Below, piece by piece: positions 1 to 8,567 of a stretch of DNA of 64,000 nt (the first letter of the stretch is position 1; every line of letters begins with the position of its first letter). The position numbers and the translations under genes are program-made. Origin of the DNA: Thiogranum sp. (GTDB lineage Bacteria; Pseudomonadota; Gammaproteobacteria; DSM-19610); assembly GCA_024102665.1 (NCBI GenBank), contig JAGFJP010000061.1:1-64000 (forward strand), written 5' to 3'. Under the pieces are notes generated by a model. It was given only the letters and a program-made list of their open reading frames with translations, searched no databases and was not told where the DNA came from.

Positions 1-43
1 CCGGCTGACTATACTCAAGACAGTACTCACGGGGGACTATCTT

Positions 44-1672
<1,629 letters not shown>

Positions 1673-1715
1673 GCGCGTTCCCCGACACACACATCGGCGA
1701 AGGAGGAAGCCTGCC

Positions 1716-2171
1716 ATGTCCATAGGTGAATTGTGCAATCGCGAGGTCGTTGTTATCGCGCCTGACGCGTCGATAGACGAGGCCGTGAGACTGATGCGGG
1801 AGTATCACGTCGGCGACCTTGTGGTCATCGAGCAATTCGGCGCCGAGCGCGTGCCGCTTGGTGTGCTGACCGACCGCGATATCGTTGTCGAGGTGCTGGC
1901 TGAAGCAGTGGATTCCGCGGCGCTGGCGGTCAAGGATGTCATGAGCGCACCGCTGGTGATGGCGCGCGAAGACGAGGAACTGGCCGATCTCATCGCGCGC
2001 ATGCGCAGCCATGGTGTGCGTCGCGTGCCGGTGGTCAATTTGCAGGGCGGCCTCGAAGGCATCCTGACGGTCGACGACATACTGGAGCTGCTGGCCGAGC
2101 AGATGAACGGACTGGCCGGACTGATCAGGGTCGAACAGCAACGCGAACGGGAGCGCCGCGCGGGATCCTGA
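1716..2171 (+). CDS. CBS-domain pair protein
   Basis: Small cytoplasmic protein of 151 residues consisting of two CBS motifs (about residues 8-65 and 75-130), with the typical pattern VGVLTDRDIV at the end of the first and EGILTVDDILELL at the end of the second. CBS pairs bind adenine nucleotides and act as energy or redox sensors. No effector domain is fused, so the target cannot be read from the sequence. A strong ribosome-binding site AAGGAGGAAG precedes the ATG. It lies 43 bp after groEL and may be co-transcribed with it and with rtcA downstream. Confidence 0.9.
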   Translation: MSIGELCNREVVVIAPDASIDEAVRLMREYHVGDLVVIEQFGAERVPLGVLTDRDIVVEVLAEAVDSAALAVKDVMSAPLVMAREDEELADLIARMRSHGVRRVPVVNLQGGLEGILTVDDILELLAEQMNGLAGLIRVEQQRERERRAGS

Positions 2172-2253
2172 TGATCGCCTCGCGAAGCGGCCGATGCCCG
2201 CCCGGCGCCCGGTGCTGTTTCGCAAAGCGTTGCCAATCGCTGAGGGGCGGCGC

Positions 2254-3279
2254 GTGATCGAAATCGACGGCTCGATGGGCGAAGGCGGCGGACAGGTGTT
2301 GCGCAGTTCCCTGTCACTGTCGTTACTGACCGGCGAAGCCGTCAGACTGCGCAATATCCGCGCGACACGCCCCAGACCGGGACTGGGTTACCAGCACTGC
2401 ATGGCGGTGCAGGCCGCGGCCGGTATCAGCCGGGCGCAGGTTGAAGGCGATCGCCTCGGCTCCCGCGAGCTGTACTTCGCCCCGGGTCCGGTAATGTCCG
2501 GGAACTATCACTTCGACATCGGCACAGCCGGCGCCACCTCGCTGGTGTTGCAGACCCTGCTGCTGCCGCTGGCGCTGGCGCGGTCGCCTTCGCGCATCAC
2601 CATTAGCGGTGGCACCCATGTGCCATGGAGTCCCTGCTTTCATTATCTGGACTGGCACTGGCGCGTGCTGCTGCGGCGAATGGGTGTGGCTTTTGACCTG
2701 GAAATGCCGATGGCGGGGTTCTACCCGCAAGGCGGTGGCGAGCTGCGCGCTGCGATTCCAGGCAACGCGCGGATTACGGGCCTGCAGCTGCGCGCGCGTG
2801 GTCGCCTTGTTCGGGTGCGGGGATTGTCCGCGGTCGCCAATCTGCCGGAAGAAATCGGCGCGCGTCAGCGCAGTCGAGCGCTGCAGCGTTTAAATGCGCT
2901 TGATTGCGATGTTTCCATCGACCTCGAATCGCTGCCGGCGCATTCGCGCGGCACGGTGCTGGTGCTGCTCGCCGGGTTTCAGCACAGCCAGGCCTGTTTC
3001 TTCGCGCTCGGCGCGCGTGGCAAACGCGCCGAGCGGGTGGCCGATGAGGCTGTTGATGAGCTGCTGCGTTTTCTGGCCAGCGACGGCGCGGTCGACCGCT
3101 GGGTCGCCGATCAGCTGCTGCTGCCGCTGGCGTGCGCAGGGCAACCATCGCTGTTGCGCACCGGGGAAGTCACTACGCACCTGCTGACCAATGCCGACGT
3201 CATCCGTTGTTTTCTGCCGGTGCGGATCGATATCGACGGGGTGGCGGGTCAGCCGGGAACGCTGCGCGTTGTTCCCTGA
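2254..3279 (+). CDS. rtcA: RNA 3'-terminal phosphate cyclase
   Basis: RtcA converts RNA 3'-phosphates to 2',3'-cyclic phosphates using ATP through an AMP-histidine intermediate. The protein begins VIEIDGSMGEGGGQVLRSS, the family's hallmark N-terminus, and contains HFDIGTAGATSLVLQTLL in the middle. I choose the GTG at 2254, preceded by GAGGGGCGG, over the upstream ATG at 2194, which adds 20 residues without family resemblance. With this start the protein is 341 residues and the histidine of TTHLLTN falls at residue 309, the number of the adenylated histidine in E. coli RtcA. No rtcB or sigma-54 activator rtcR is adjacent; the neighbours are a CBS protein and GroEL. Confidence 0.95.
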   Translation: MIEIDGSMGEGGGQVLRSSLSLSLLTGEAVRLRNIRATRPRPGLGYQHCMAVQAAAGISRAQVEGDRLGSRELYFAPGPVMSGNYHFDIGTAGATSLVLQTLLLPLALARSPSRITISGGTHVPWSPCFHYLDWHWRVLLRRMGVAFDLEMPMAGFYPQGGGELRAAIPGNARITGLQLRARGRLVRVRGLSAVANLPEEIGARQRSRALQRLNALDCDVSIDLESLPAHSRGTVLVLLAGFQHSQACFFALGARGKRAERVADEAVDELLRFLASDGAVDRWVADQLLLPLACAGQPSLLRTGEVTTHLLTNADVIRCFLPVRIDIDGVAGQPGTLRVVP

Positions 3280-3306
3280 CGCGGGCGGTCGTGCCATTAT
3301 TGCCGC

Positions 3307-4044
3307 ATGCCTGAAGCTGCAGAATCGCGCCCGCGCCTTCCGACTGTCGATGCACTGCGCGGCTGCGCCATTGTGCTGATGGTGGTGTATCACTTCTGTT
3401 TCGATCTGAGTTATTTCAAGCTGGCGGATTTCGATTTCTATAGCGATCCGTTCTGGCTTGCCTCGCGGACCTTTATTCTCAGTCTTTTTCTCGGGCTGGT
3501 CGGTGTCAGCCTGGTGCTGGCCACCGCGCGCGGTCTGAATCTGCGGCGCTACCTGCGCCGCCTCGGCGTGCTGGTCGCCAGCGCGCTGCTGGTGAGCGTC
3601 GCAACCTGGTGGATGTTCGGCGAGCGCTTCGTGTTTTTCGGCGTGCTGCATTTCATTGCGCTGGCCAGCGTGCTGGGGTTGCTGTTCGTGCGCGCGGGGT
3701 GGGTGAGCCTGCTGGCCGGTGTTGCCATTCTGGCGTTCGGCAATGTCTACCAGTCAACCTGGTTCGATGCGCCGGGCTGGCGATGGATCGGGTTGATGAC
3801 GCACAAACCCGCAACCGAGGACTATGTGCCTTTGCTGCCCTGGTTCGGTGTCGTGCTGCTGGGTATTTTCGCCGGCAGGCAGCTGCTGCGTATCGGACCC
3901 CGACGCCTGGGCGGAGAGACCGCGCGGCGCAACCCGGTGATAACATCGCTGGCGTTTGCCGGGCGTCACAGTCTGGTGATTTACCTGCTTCACCAGCCCC
4001 TGTTGCTGGGCACGCTTGCACTGTACCTGAAACTGCCGCGCTGA
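3307..4044 (+). CDS. DUF1624/HGSNAT-type membrane acyltransferase-like protein
   Basis: Polytopic inner-membrane protein of 245 residues with about seven hydrophobic segments. The N-terminal stretch RLPTVDALRGCAIVLMVVYHF, including the His of VYHF, matches the start of the heparan-alpha-glucosaminide acetyltransferase catalytic-domain family (DUF1624, YeiB-like). Further family features are LLPWFGVVLLGIFAG near residue 177 and the C-terminal HSLVIYLLHQPLL. The substrate is unknown. It begins 27 bp after rtcA, so it could be the last gene of that transcript. A short hairpin without a T-tract (4063-4080) follows. Confidence 0.85.
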   Translation: MPEAAESRPRLPTVDALRGCAIVLMVVYHFCFDLSYFKLADFDFYSDPFWLASRTFILSLFLGLVGVSLVLATARGLNLRRYLRRLGVLVASALLVSVATWWMFGERFVFFGVLHFIALASVLGLLFVRAGWVSLLAGVAILAFGNVYQSTWFDAPGWRWIGLMTHKPATEDYVPLLPWFGVVLLGIFAGRQLLRIGPRRLGGETARRNPVITSLAFAGRHSLVIYLLHQPLLLGTLALYLKLPR

Positions 4045-4273
4045 CACTGACCTTGTCCAGGTCGTTGTGCAAAAACAACGGATAAGCTGCACCAGTTTGA
4101 ATCTTTGGCGATAAAAATAGACATAAGGGCTTCCGTTCTGGGAAAAAATTTCCTAATATTTCCGGCATTGGTGGGACAGCTGTTAAATATATTAAGCTCT
4201 CCGCTGATGTGTAAATACCACAAACGCCGGTACGCGGTGCCACCGGTATATTCGTTCAACAAGGAGACTCCTG

Positions 4274-5008
4274 ATGAAACCCATTTATACCCTTCTCGCC
4301 GCGGCATGCGTGGTTGCTTCCGGTGCTGCGCAGGCAGAACTCGGTGCGAACCTCGGCGTATCGAGCAATTATTATTTCCGCGGTGTCAGCCAGACTGACG
4401 ACGCTGCTGCCATTTCCGGCAGCGTCGACTACAGCAACGATTCGGGCTTCTATCTCGGCACCTGGATGTCCAATGTCGATTTCGGCGGCAAGGAAGATAT
4501 GGAAGTCGATCTTTATGCCGGTTTCGCCAGTGACATCGGCGACAGCGGTGCAAGTTATGATCTGGGTCTGCTCCATTACTGGTACCCGGGCGCCGGCGGC
4601 GATGATCAGGGTGGCGAACTGGATTACACCGAAGTGATCGCCAGCCTGGGATTCGGAGCGGTGACCGCGACCCTGGGCTATACCGTTGATTCGGAATACG
4701 ATGATGATGACGCGCCGTTCATCGAGGGTGATATCTACTACGGCCTGAGTGCCGATCTGCCGGTGGATATCGAGGGCTTTGGTCTCAGCGTCTTTGTCGG
4801 TTACTACGATTTCGATGCCGATGGTTCGGATATCACAGGCGACGGCAATGACGATGACCTGTCCTATACCCACTGGGGCGCCAGCTTCAGCAAGGACGCC
4901 GGCGACATGGGCACTTTCAGCGTGAACTATGAGCAGGCCGACGATGTGACTGAGGTGAATCCCGACGACAATCCCAACTTCTGGCTGGGCTGGTCCAAGG
5001 ATTTCTGA
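4274..5008 (+). CDS. TorF family putative outer-membrane porin
   Basis: Predicted beta-barrel protein of 244 residues. Residues 1-22 are a signal peptide ending in AQA. The mature part begins ELGANLGVSSNYYFRGVSQTDD, typical of the Gcw_chp/TorF family, and alternates short beta-strands with acidic turns (many Asp/Gly). It ends in the aromatic outer-membrane signature WLGWSKDF with terminal Phe. A clear ribosome-binding site AAGGAG sits at 4260-4265. The preceding 229 bp are AT-rich and contain a TATATT-like -10 around 4187-4192, but I see no convincing -35. A terminator lies at 5129-5150. The transported solute is not known. Confidence 0.88.
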   Translation: MKPIYTLLAAACVVASGAAQAELGANLGVSSNYYFRGVSQTDDAAAISGSVDYSNDSGFYLGTWMSNVDFGGKEDMEVDLYAGFASDIGDSGASYDLGLLHYWYPGAGGDDQGGELDYTEVIASLGFGAVTATLGYTVDSEYDDDDAPFIEGDIYYGLSADLPVDIEGFGLSVFVGYYDFDADGSDITGDGNDDDLSYTHWGASFSKDAGDMGTFSVNYEQADDVTEVNPDDNPNFWLGWSKDF

Positions 5009-5035
5009 GATAAATTTATCCCAATTTGTCAATTG

Positions 5036-5077
5036 AAAGGCCTGCCGCATGGCCAAGGCGATCAGTTAATCTGTTGA
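5036..5077 (+). repeat. Left copy of a ~41-bp inverted repeat (candidate element end)
   Basis: Contains AAAGGCCTGCC (5036-5046), a 16-nt variable middle, and CAGTTAATCTGTTGA (5063-5077). The same two blocks, 11/11 and 15/15 identical and with 15 nt between them, occur in opposite orientation at 8487-8527. Both copies point their CAGTTAATCTGTTGA end towards the inside of the 3.49-kb interval, as transposon terminal repeats do. No target-site duplication is visible just outside. Confidence 0.7.
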
Positions 5078-5128
5078 TACAAACCCGCTTCGGCGCCAGC
5101 CGTTCAGCAAAGGTGCTGAAACCTAGAG

Positions 5129-5153
5129 AACCCGCTTCGGCGGGTTTTCTTTT
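5129..5153 (+). terminator. Intrinsic terminator downstream of the porin
   Basis: Stem AACCCGC (5129-5135), loop TTCG, stem GCGGGTT (5140-5146), then TTTTCTTTT. The UUCG tetraloop and U-tract make a strong Rho-independent terminator. The 14-nt sequence AACCCGCTTCGGCG of its left half is also present at 5082-5095. Confidence 0.85.
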
Positions 5154-5500
5154 GCGTCACCGAAGTTAAAAGGGGAAAGATTGATTCGAATTTGCACTAA
5201 TTAACAATCGGTTAGCGGCGAAGAACGGCCTCTGCGCGGATATTCACGAACCGGAATCGATTCTCTGGTGCTTCACACGATCCCGCGCGGTACAGTCATT
5301 GTAAGAAAACCAAGACAATATTCTGAGATACCTTACAAAACACTGAGCTTAATTAGGGCATCCAGACGTAAGTCGTTGTTTCTAATAGGCACTGAATCTG
5401 GCCTCATAATTGCTAAGCTTTTCAAAGCATTACTGTCGACTCTGCGCTTCATAACCGCATAGGCGCCTAATACCACATAAGGAAAACTGGAGGAGCGTTT
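5154..5500. other. AT-rich intergenic region without a supported gene
   Basis: About 350 bp between the porin terminator and the VPLPA-CTERM gene. It is visibly more AT-rich than the neighbouring genes. The only open frame (5268-5462) has no ribosome-binding site and no protein-like pattern. The region presumably holds the promoter of the next gene; GGAGGA at 5490-5495 is that gene's ribosome-binding site. I see no RNA gene in it. Confidence 0.5.
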
Positions 5501-5983
5501 ATGAAATCACGTCTGCGGTGCGTTCCCAGTCTGTGTTGTGGACTCATACTCAGCGTGTCAGCTCAGCAGGCCATTGGGCAGGCAAATGAACCGCCACTCG
5601 CGGATGCTGGGCCAGATATTTCACTATTTGCAGGTGAATCGATAGTATTAATCGGCTCAAGCGCATCAGATCCAAATTATGACACTCTCACTTTGGCTTG
5701 GGGTGAGGTCATCAACGGCACTGCTGATTTTTTTAATGAGGTAACTGTTACATTTGATGATCGTTTCCTCCTTCACCCAACAGTAACTGCGCCAACAGGT
5801 ATAACATCCCCGACAGTCGTAACCCTAGAGTTTGTTGCTTACGATCAAGCATTTATTACAGCAGACAGAATGGATCTAACCATTCTCCCTGCAGCTGTAC
5901 CTGTGCCTGCGACGGTGTGGCTGCTTGGCAGCGGGCTGGCTGGCTTAATGGGTGTCGCGCGGCGGCGCAATAATCAGGCGTAA
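5501..5983 (+). CDS. Small secreted VPLPA-CTERM (exosortase-type) protein
   Basis: 160 residues. Residues 1-28 form a signal peptide. The core (30-130) starts with EPPLADAGPDISLFAGESIVL, the typical opening of PKD/Ig-like repeat domains (NxxPxADAG), and is otherwise short. The last 28 residues are a PEP-CTERM-class sorting signal of the VPLPA subtype: VPVPATVWLLGSG, a hydrophobic segment and the basic end ARRRNN. Such proteins are exported and processed by an exosortase at the cell envelope. No exosortase is in the window. Codon use is more AT-rich than in neighbours, and the gene lies inside the inverted-repeat-bounded block, so it may have been acquired. Its function is unknown. Confidence 0.82.
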   Translation: MKSRLRCVPSLCCGLILSVSAQQAIGQANEPPLADAGPDISLFAGESIVLIGSSASDPNYDTLTLAWGEVINGTADFFNEVTVTFDDRFLLHPTVTAPTGITSPTVVTLEFVAYDQAFITADRMDLTILPAAVPVPATVWLLGSGLAGLMGVARRRNNQA

Positions 5984-6039
5984 TCAGACACGCTACTCGG
6001 AATGCTCCGCACCTTGGCGGGCAGCACACGCGCGCCGGG

Positions 6040-6615
6040 ATGAAGTGTAAGGTGAGTACCACCTTTCGGTTTGTCACTCTTTCCTTGTTGGCATTCGCGA
6101 GCGTTCTCGTTACACCTACAGCTCGTGCAGCTACCATCACCAGCGCGATGGACATGGCCCTCTGCGGTTACTCGGGTGCGTTACAGCTTGCGGATGGCTC
6201 TACAGTCAGAGTCAGTCTGGCGTTGAGCAGCGCCGACAAGAAGCAGGGTCTCAGCGGTCTGCGCGAGGCGGACTTCGCCGAGGACGAAGCGCTGCTGATG
6301 GTGAATTTCAATAACAACCAGCGCTCCATCAACATGGGCGACACCTATTTCAATATCGACGTGTTCTTCCTCGACAACGACCTCAAGGTCGTCGGTCTGC
6401 AGCGCAACCTCAAGGCGCACCCCGGCCGGGTCGAGCCACCGGCGATCGAGAATTCCGAATGGGTGTTCGCGCGCCACATCATGGAAATGCGCTCTGGCTC
6501 TTCCTATGCCAACAGGATTAAACAGGGCATGGTATTGCGCTGGCAGTCACAGCCAACCGTAAAAGACATCGAGCGCTGCATGGCGGATATCTGGAACGCG
6601 GAGAACCGGCGCTGA
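6040..6615 (+). CDS. DUF192-like secreted protein
   Basis: 191 residues with an N-terminal signal peptide (residues about 1-30, ending ARA). The rest resembles DUF192: a strand with STVRVSLALSSADKKQGLSGL corresponds to the family's region before GLM/GLSGR, and the part NMGDTYFNIDVFFLDNDLKVVGLQRNLKAHPG to the family's 'KNT.IPLDI.FLD....V'. The usual tryptophan-containing FWMKNT is replaced by INMGDT, so the assignment is moderate. The start could instead be the GTG at 6052. The 3' end lies 30 bp from the convergent transposase-like gene. Confidence 0.65.
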   Translation: MKCKVSTTFRFVTLSLLAFASVLVTPTARAATITSAMDMALCGYSGALQLADGSTVRVSLALSSADKKQGLSGLREADFAEDEALLMVNFNNNQRSINMGDTYFNIDVFFLDNDLKVVGLQRNLKAHPGRVEPPAIENSEWVFARHIMEMRSGSSYANRIKQGMVLRWQSQPTVKDIERCMADIWNAENRR

Positions 6616-6645
6616 CACTGGGCGATCCTCGCCACCGTGCCGTCG

Positions 6646-8427
6646 CTAATTATTCCAGTAAATAATGTCCTCTGGTTTGGTCTTGCCGCCTGCCAGACCC
6701 AGTCGCATCGCGGGCGTCTGCTTATCCTTTCCCGCAAGGCAGTAGTTGTAATAGACCCGGAATATGGTGAGCAACTTCTCGATGATCTCGGGATTGTAGG
6801 CGCTATAGCCATACCACATGCGCCTCGCCGCGCTCGCGCTGGCAATCGGCCTTTCCAGCACCGAGAGCCGCCTGCGGACCTGCATGAAGAAGCGGTCTAT
6901 GCCGTGCAGCGTCGCCTTGTCGTAGCGCGCGGCGAACGTCTCGATCGGGTGCTTTCCAACATCCGTGAGATGACTGACGGCTTTCTCCGGCTCGCTCATG
7001 TCTGGAAAGGGGTGAAACAGCCAGCGATCGCCCCACTGGCCCAAGGCGGGCATCTTTGCCATCTCTTCTTTAATGAGCTCAAGGCGGATTTCGCCTTTGG
7101 CGAGCCCCGGATATTGGGTTCTTGCCTGCTTGAGGCGCTCCTTGCCTTTGGCGACCAGCTGCTTTTTCTGGTCGGTGGTTAGATCTTTCTCGATTTGTAC
7201 GAAGAACGCATGCGCTCGCTCGCTTGCGACATCCTCACAGAAAGCGGACATGAGCGCGGCGCGCATGCCGCTGTCTTGATCCAGATAAAAATCAATCGAT
7301 TTAGCGCCCGCCAGCAGGTGCTTCAAGAAAAAGAAATGCCCGTAGAGCGTGTAGTCGGAATGGGTTTGCATGCCGACACCGGGAAGCTTGACGGTGTTGT
7401 CGATGCGGGTCGTCTTCTCAACCTCGATTCGGCGCGAGGCCTCGGCATACGTTTTCGCGATCTCATCCTTGAGAGAAGCCGACGCCCCAAGGATTGGCGA
7501 CGGCGCGCTCTGTATCGCCTCTTTGTAGTCACCTTTCAGCCACAACCGCGCGTGTCGTCGAAACGGGTACGGCAGGGTGTAGTCGTCATTATCCATCGCC
7601 TCGCGCTCGATCGCGCTCTGCTCCATGGCGGCGTCGAAGTTGAGGTGCATCCCGAAGACATAACTGGTGATGTTATCCGCCGTTCCGGCGGCGGTGAGTT
7701 GCACGTTCCGCTTATCCTTGCGGTGTGTCCAGTTGACGATGTAGTTCTGCCGGTCGGTGCTGAGATCGAGGTGCGCAATGGGCATACCCTTGAGCAGGCG
7801 CCGCTCGCGGTGGGCCACAAACGCAGAGCACTGCCGGTGCAAAAAGTCGATGCGATTGTAGATGGTTTCAGGTCCCAATCCCGTGACCTCGGATATCCGC
7901 CTCAACGGATTCTTATTCATCAGCAGGAGAAAGACCGTCTTATTCTTATGCGGATAACGCTGCCTCGACGTCGAGGTGGCTGTGACGGAAAACGTCTTGT
8001 TGCATTGCCGACACTGGAAGCGCGGCGACCCGGTAGCGGTCTTGCCGTATTGTCGGTACTTTTCCGGATAAGACTTGATACCGGCACCGTGGTTATCGCA
8101 GTCGGCATCCGGGCAGGAGGGTTCGTCTTTGGGCTTGAGGTACGCCGAGAGGCGCTCCAGTTCCTCATGAATCGCCTGATTGCTCTTGACGGGTGGATTT
8201 TCGCCGCAGGATTTGCAGTGTAGCGCCGGATAATGCTTGCCAAGTCCGTGAATGCGGTAAAGGGCGGGCTCCGCGCCCTTGGATGGGCGGCCTTTAGGAA
8301 GTGTATTTACTCTTGCGGCCACACCGAAGTTGGCGCATTGTGGGGCCTTGCAGAAATTGACCTGTATTCCATTATGGGTCTTCGGAATTCTTGTTCGCTT
8401 GTTATTCCCCGAAGATATTTTCGACAA
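6646..8427 (-). CDS. Zinc-ribbon transposase-like protein
   Basis: 593 residues. The N-terminal 150 residues hold several Cys pairs (CKAPQC, LHCKSCG, CPDADC, FQCRQCNKTF), that is, zinc ribbons of the kind found in IS1/IS1595-type and related transposases. They are followed by a helix-turn-helix-like stretch (RRISEVTGLGPETIYNRI). The segment HLDLSTDRQNYIVNW near residue 215 looks like the first acidic strand of an RNase-H-fold DDE domain, and the long helical C-terminus is basic. The start is a TTG with GGGCGGGG 8 nt upstream; no nearer in-frame ATG fits. I cannot assign a named IS family. It reads from a promoter at the inner edge of the right inverted repeat. Confidence 0.7.
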   Translation of the reverse strand: MSKISSGNNKRTRIPKTHNGIQVNFCKAPQCANFGVAARVNTLPKGRPSKGAEPALYRIHGLGKHYPALHCKSCGENPPVKSNQAIHEELERLSAYLKPKDEPSCPDADCDNHGAGIKSYPEKYRQYGKTATGSPRFQCRQCNKTFSVTATSTSRQRYPHKNKTVFLLLMNKNPLRRISEVTGLGPETIYNRIDFLHRQCSAFVAHRERRLLKGMPIAHLDLSTDRQNYIVNWTHRKDKRNVQLTAAGTADNITSYVFGMHLNFDAAMEQSAIEREAMDNDDYTLPYPFRRHARLWLKGDYKEAIQSAPSPILGASASLKDEIAKTYAEASRRIEVEKTTRIDNTVKLPGVGMQTHSDYTLYGHFFFLKHLLAGAKSIDFYLDQDSGMRAALMSAFCEDVASERAHAFFVQIEKDLTTDQKKQLVAKGKERLKQARTQYPGLAKGEIRLELIKEEMAKMPALGQWGDRWLFHPFPDMSEPEKAVSHLTDVGKHPIETFAARYDKATLHGIDRFFMQVRRRLSVLERPIASASAARRMWYGYSAYNPEIIEKLLTIFRVYYNYCLAGKDKQTPAMRLGLAGGKTKPEDIIYWNN

Positions 8428-8433
8428 ATGAAA

Positions 8434-8462
8434 ATCCCCGCCCTTGTTGTAAGGACGGGGAT
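8434..8462 (-). promoter_or_regulatory. Hairpin that sequesters the transposase ribosome-binding site
   Basis: On the minus strand ATCCCCGTCCTT (8462-8451), a 5-nt loop and AAGGGCGGGGAT (8445-8434) form a 12-bp stem with one G-U pair. The 3' arm contains the Shine-Dalgarno GGGCGGGG of the TTG start at 8427. A transcript from the promoter at 8461-8490 would begin near 8454 and lack most of the 5' arm, so only read-through transcripts could form it. TTTTCATTT follows, so it could also terminate read-through from mmsA. Confidence 0.6.
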
Positions 8463-8490
8463 CATAGCCTCATATTTCGCAAATCGTCAA
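8461..8490 (-). promoter_or_regulatory. Sigma-70-type promoter of the transposase-like gene
   Basis: Minus-strand TTGACG (8490-8485), an 18-bp spacer, and TATGAT (8466-8461). The -35 box overlaps the inner end of the right inverted repeat (its last four bases TTGA), an arrangement common in insertion sequences. Confidence 0.7.
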
Positions 8491-8527
8491 CAGATTAACT
8501 GAGCGGCTTGCCGCATGGCAGGCCTTT
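8487..8527 (-). repeat. Right copy of the ~41-bp inverted repeat (candidate element end)
   Basis: On the minus strand it reads AAAGGCCTGCC (8527-8517), 15 nt, then CAGTTAATCTGTTGA (8501-8487), matching the left copy at 5036-5077 in inverted orientation. Its variable middle forms an 8-bp hairpin with the flanking block. It lies between mmsA and the transposase-like gene. Confidence 0.7.
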
Positions 8528-8530
8528 TTT
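8505..8530 (+). terminator. Hairpin plus T-tract facing outward from the candidate element
   Basis: GGCTTGCC (8505-8512), loop GCAT, GGCAGGCC (8517-8524), then six T. As plus-strand RNA it is a good intrinsic terminator. It lies inside the right repeat and could stop transcription leaving the element towards mmsA antisense. Confidence 0.55.
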
Positions 8531-8567
8531 ATTCCCGAACCGCGCAAGTGCCCGAAACGTCCCTGCC

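Noticed and set aside
5268-5462. 64-codon open frame in the AT-rich intergenic region
   Set aside because: No ribosome-binding site and no convincing protein composition; probably non-coding upstream DNA.
7195-8223. Plus-strand open frame of 342 codons opposite the transposase-like gene
   Set aside because: The minus-strand frame has zinc-ribbon motifs, a promoter and ribosome-binding site; the plus frame has none.
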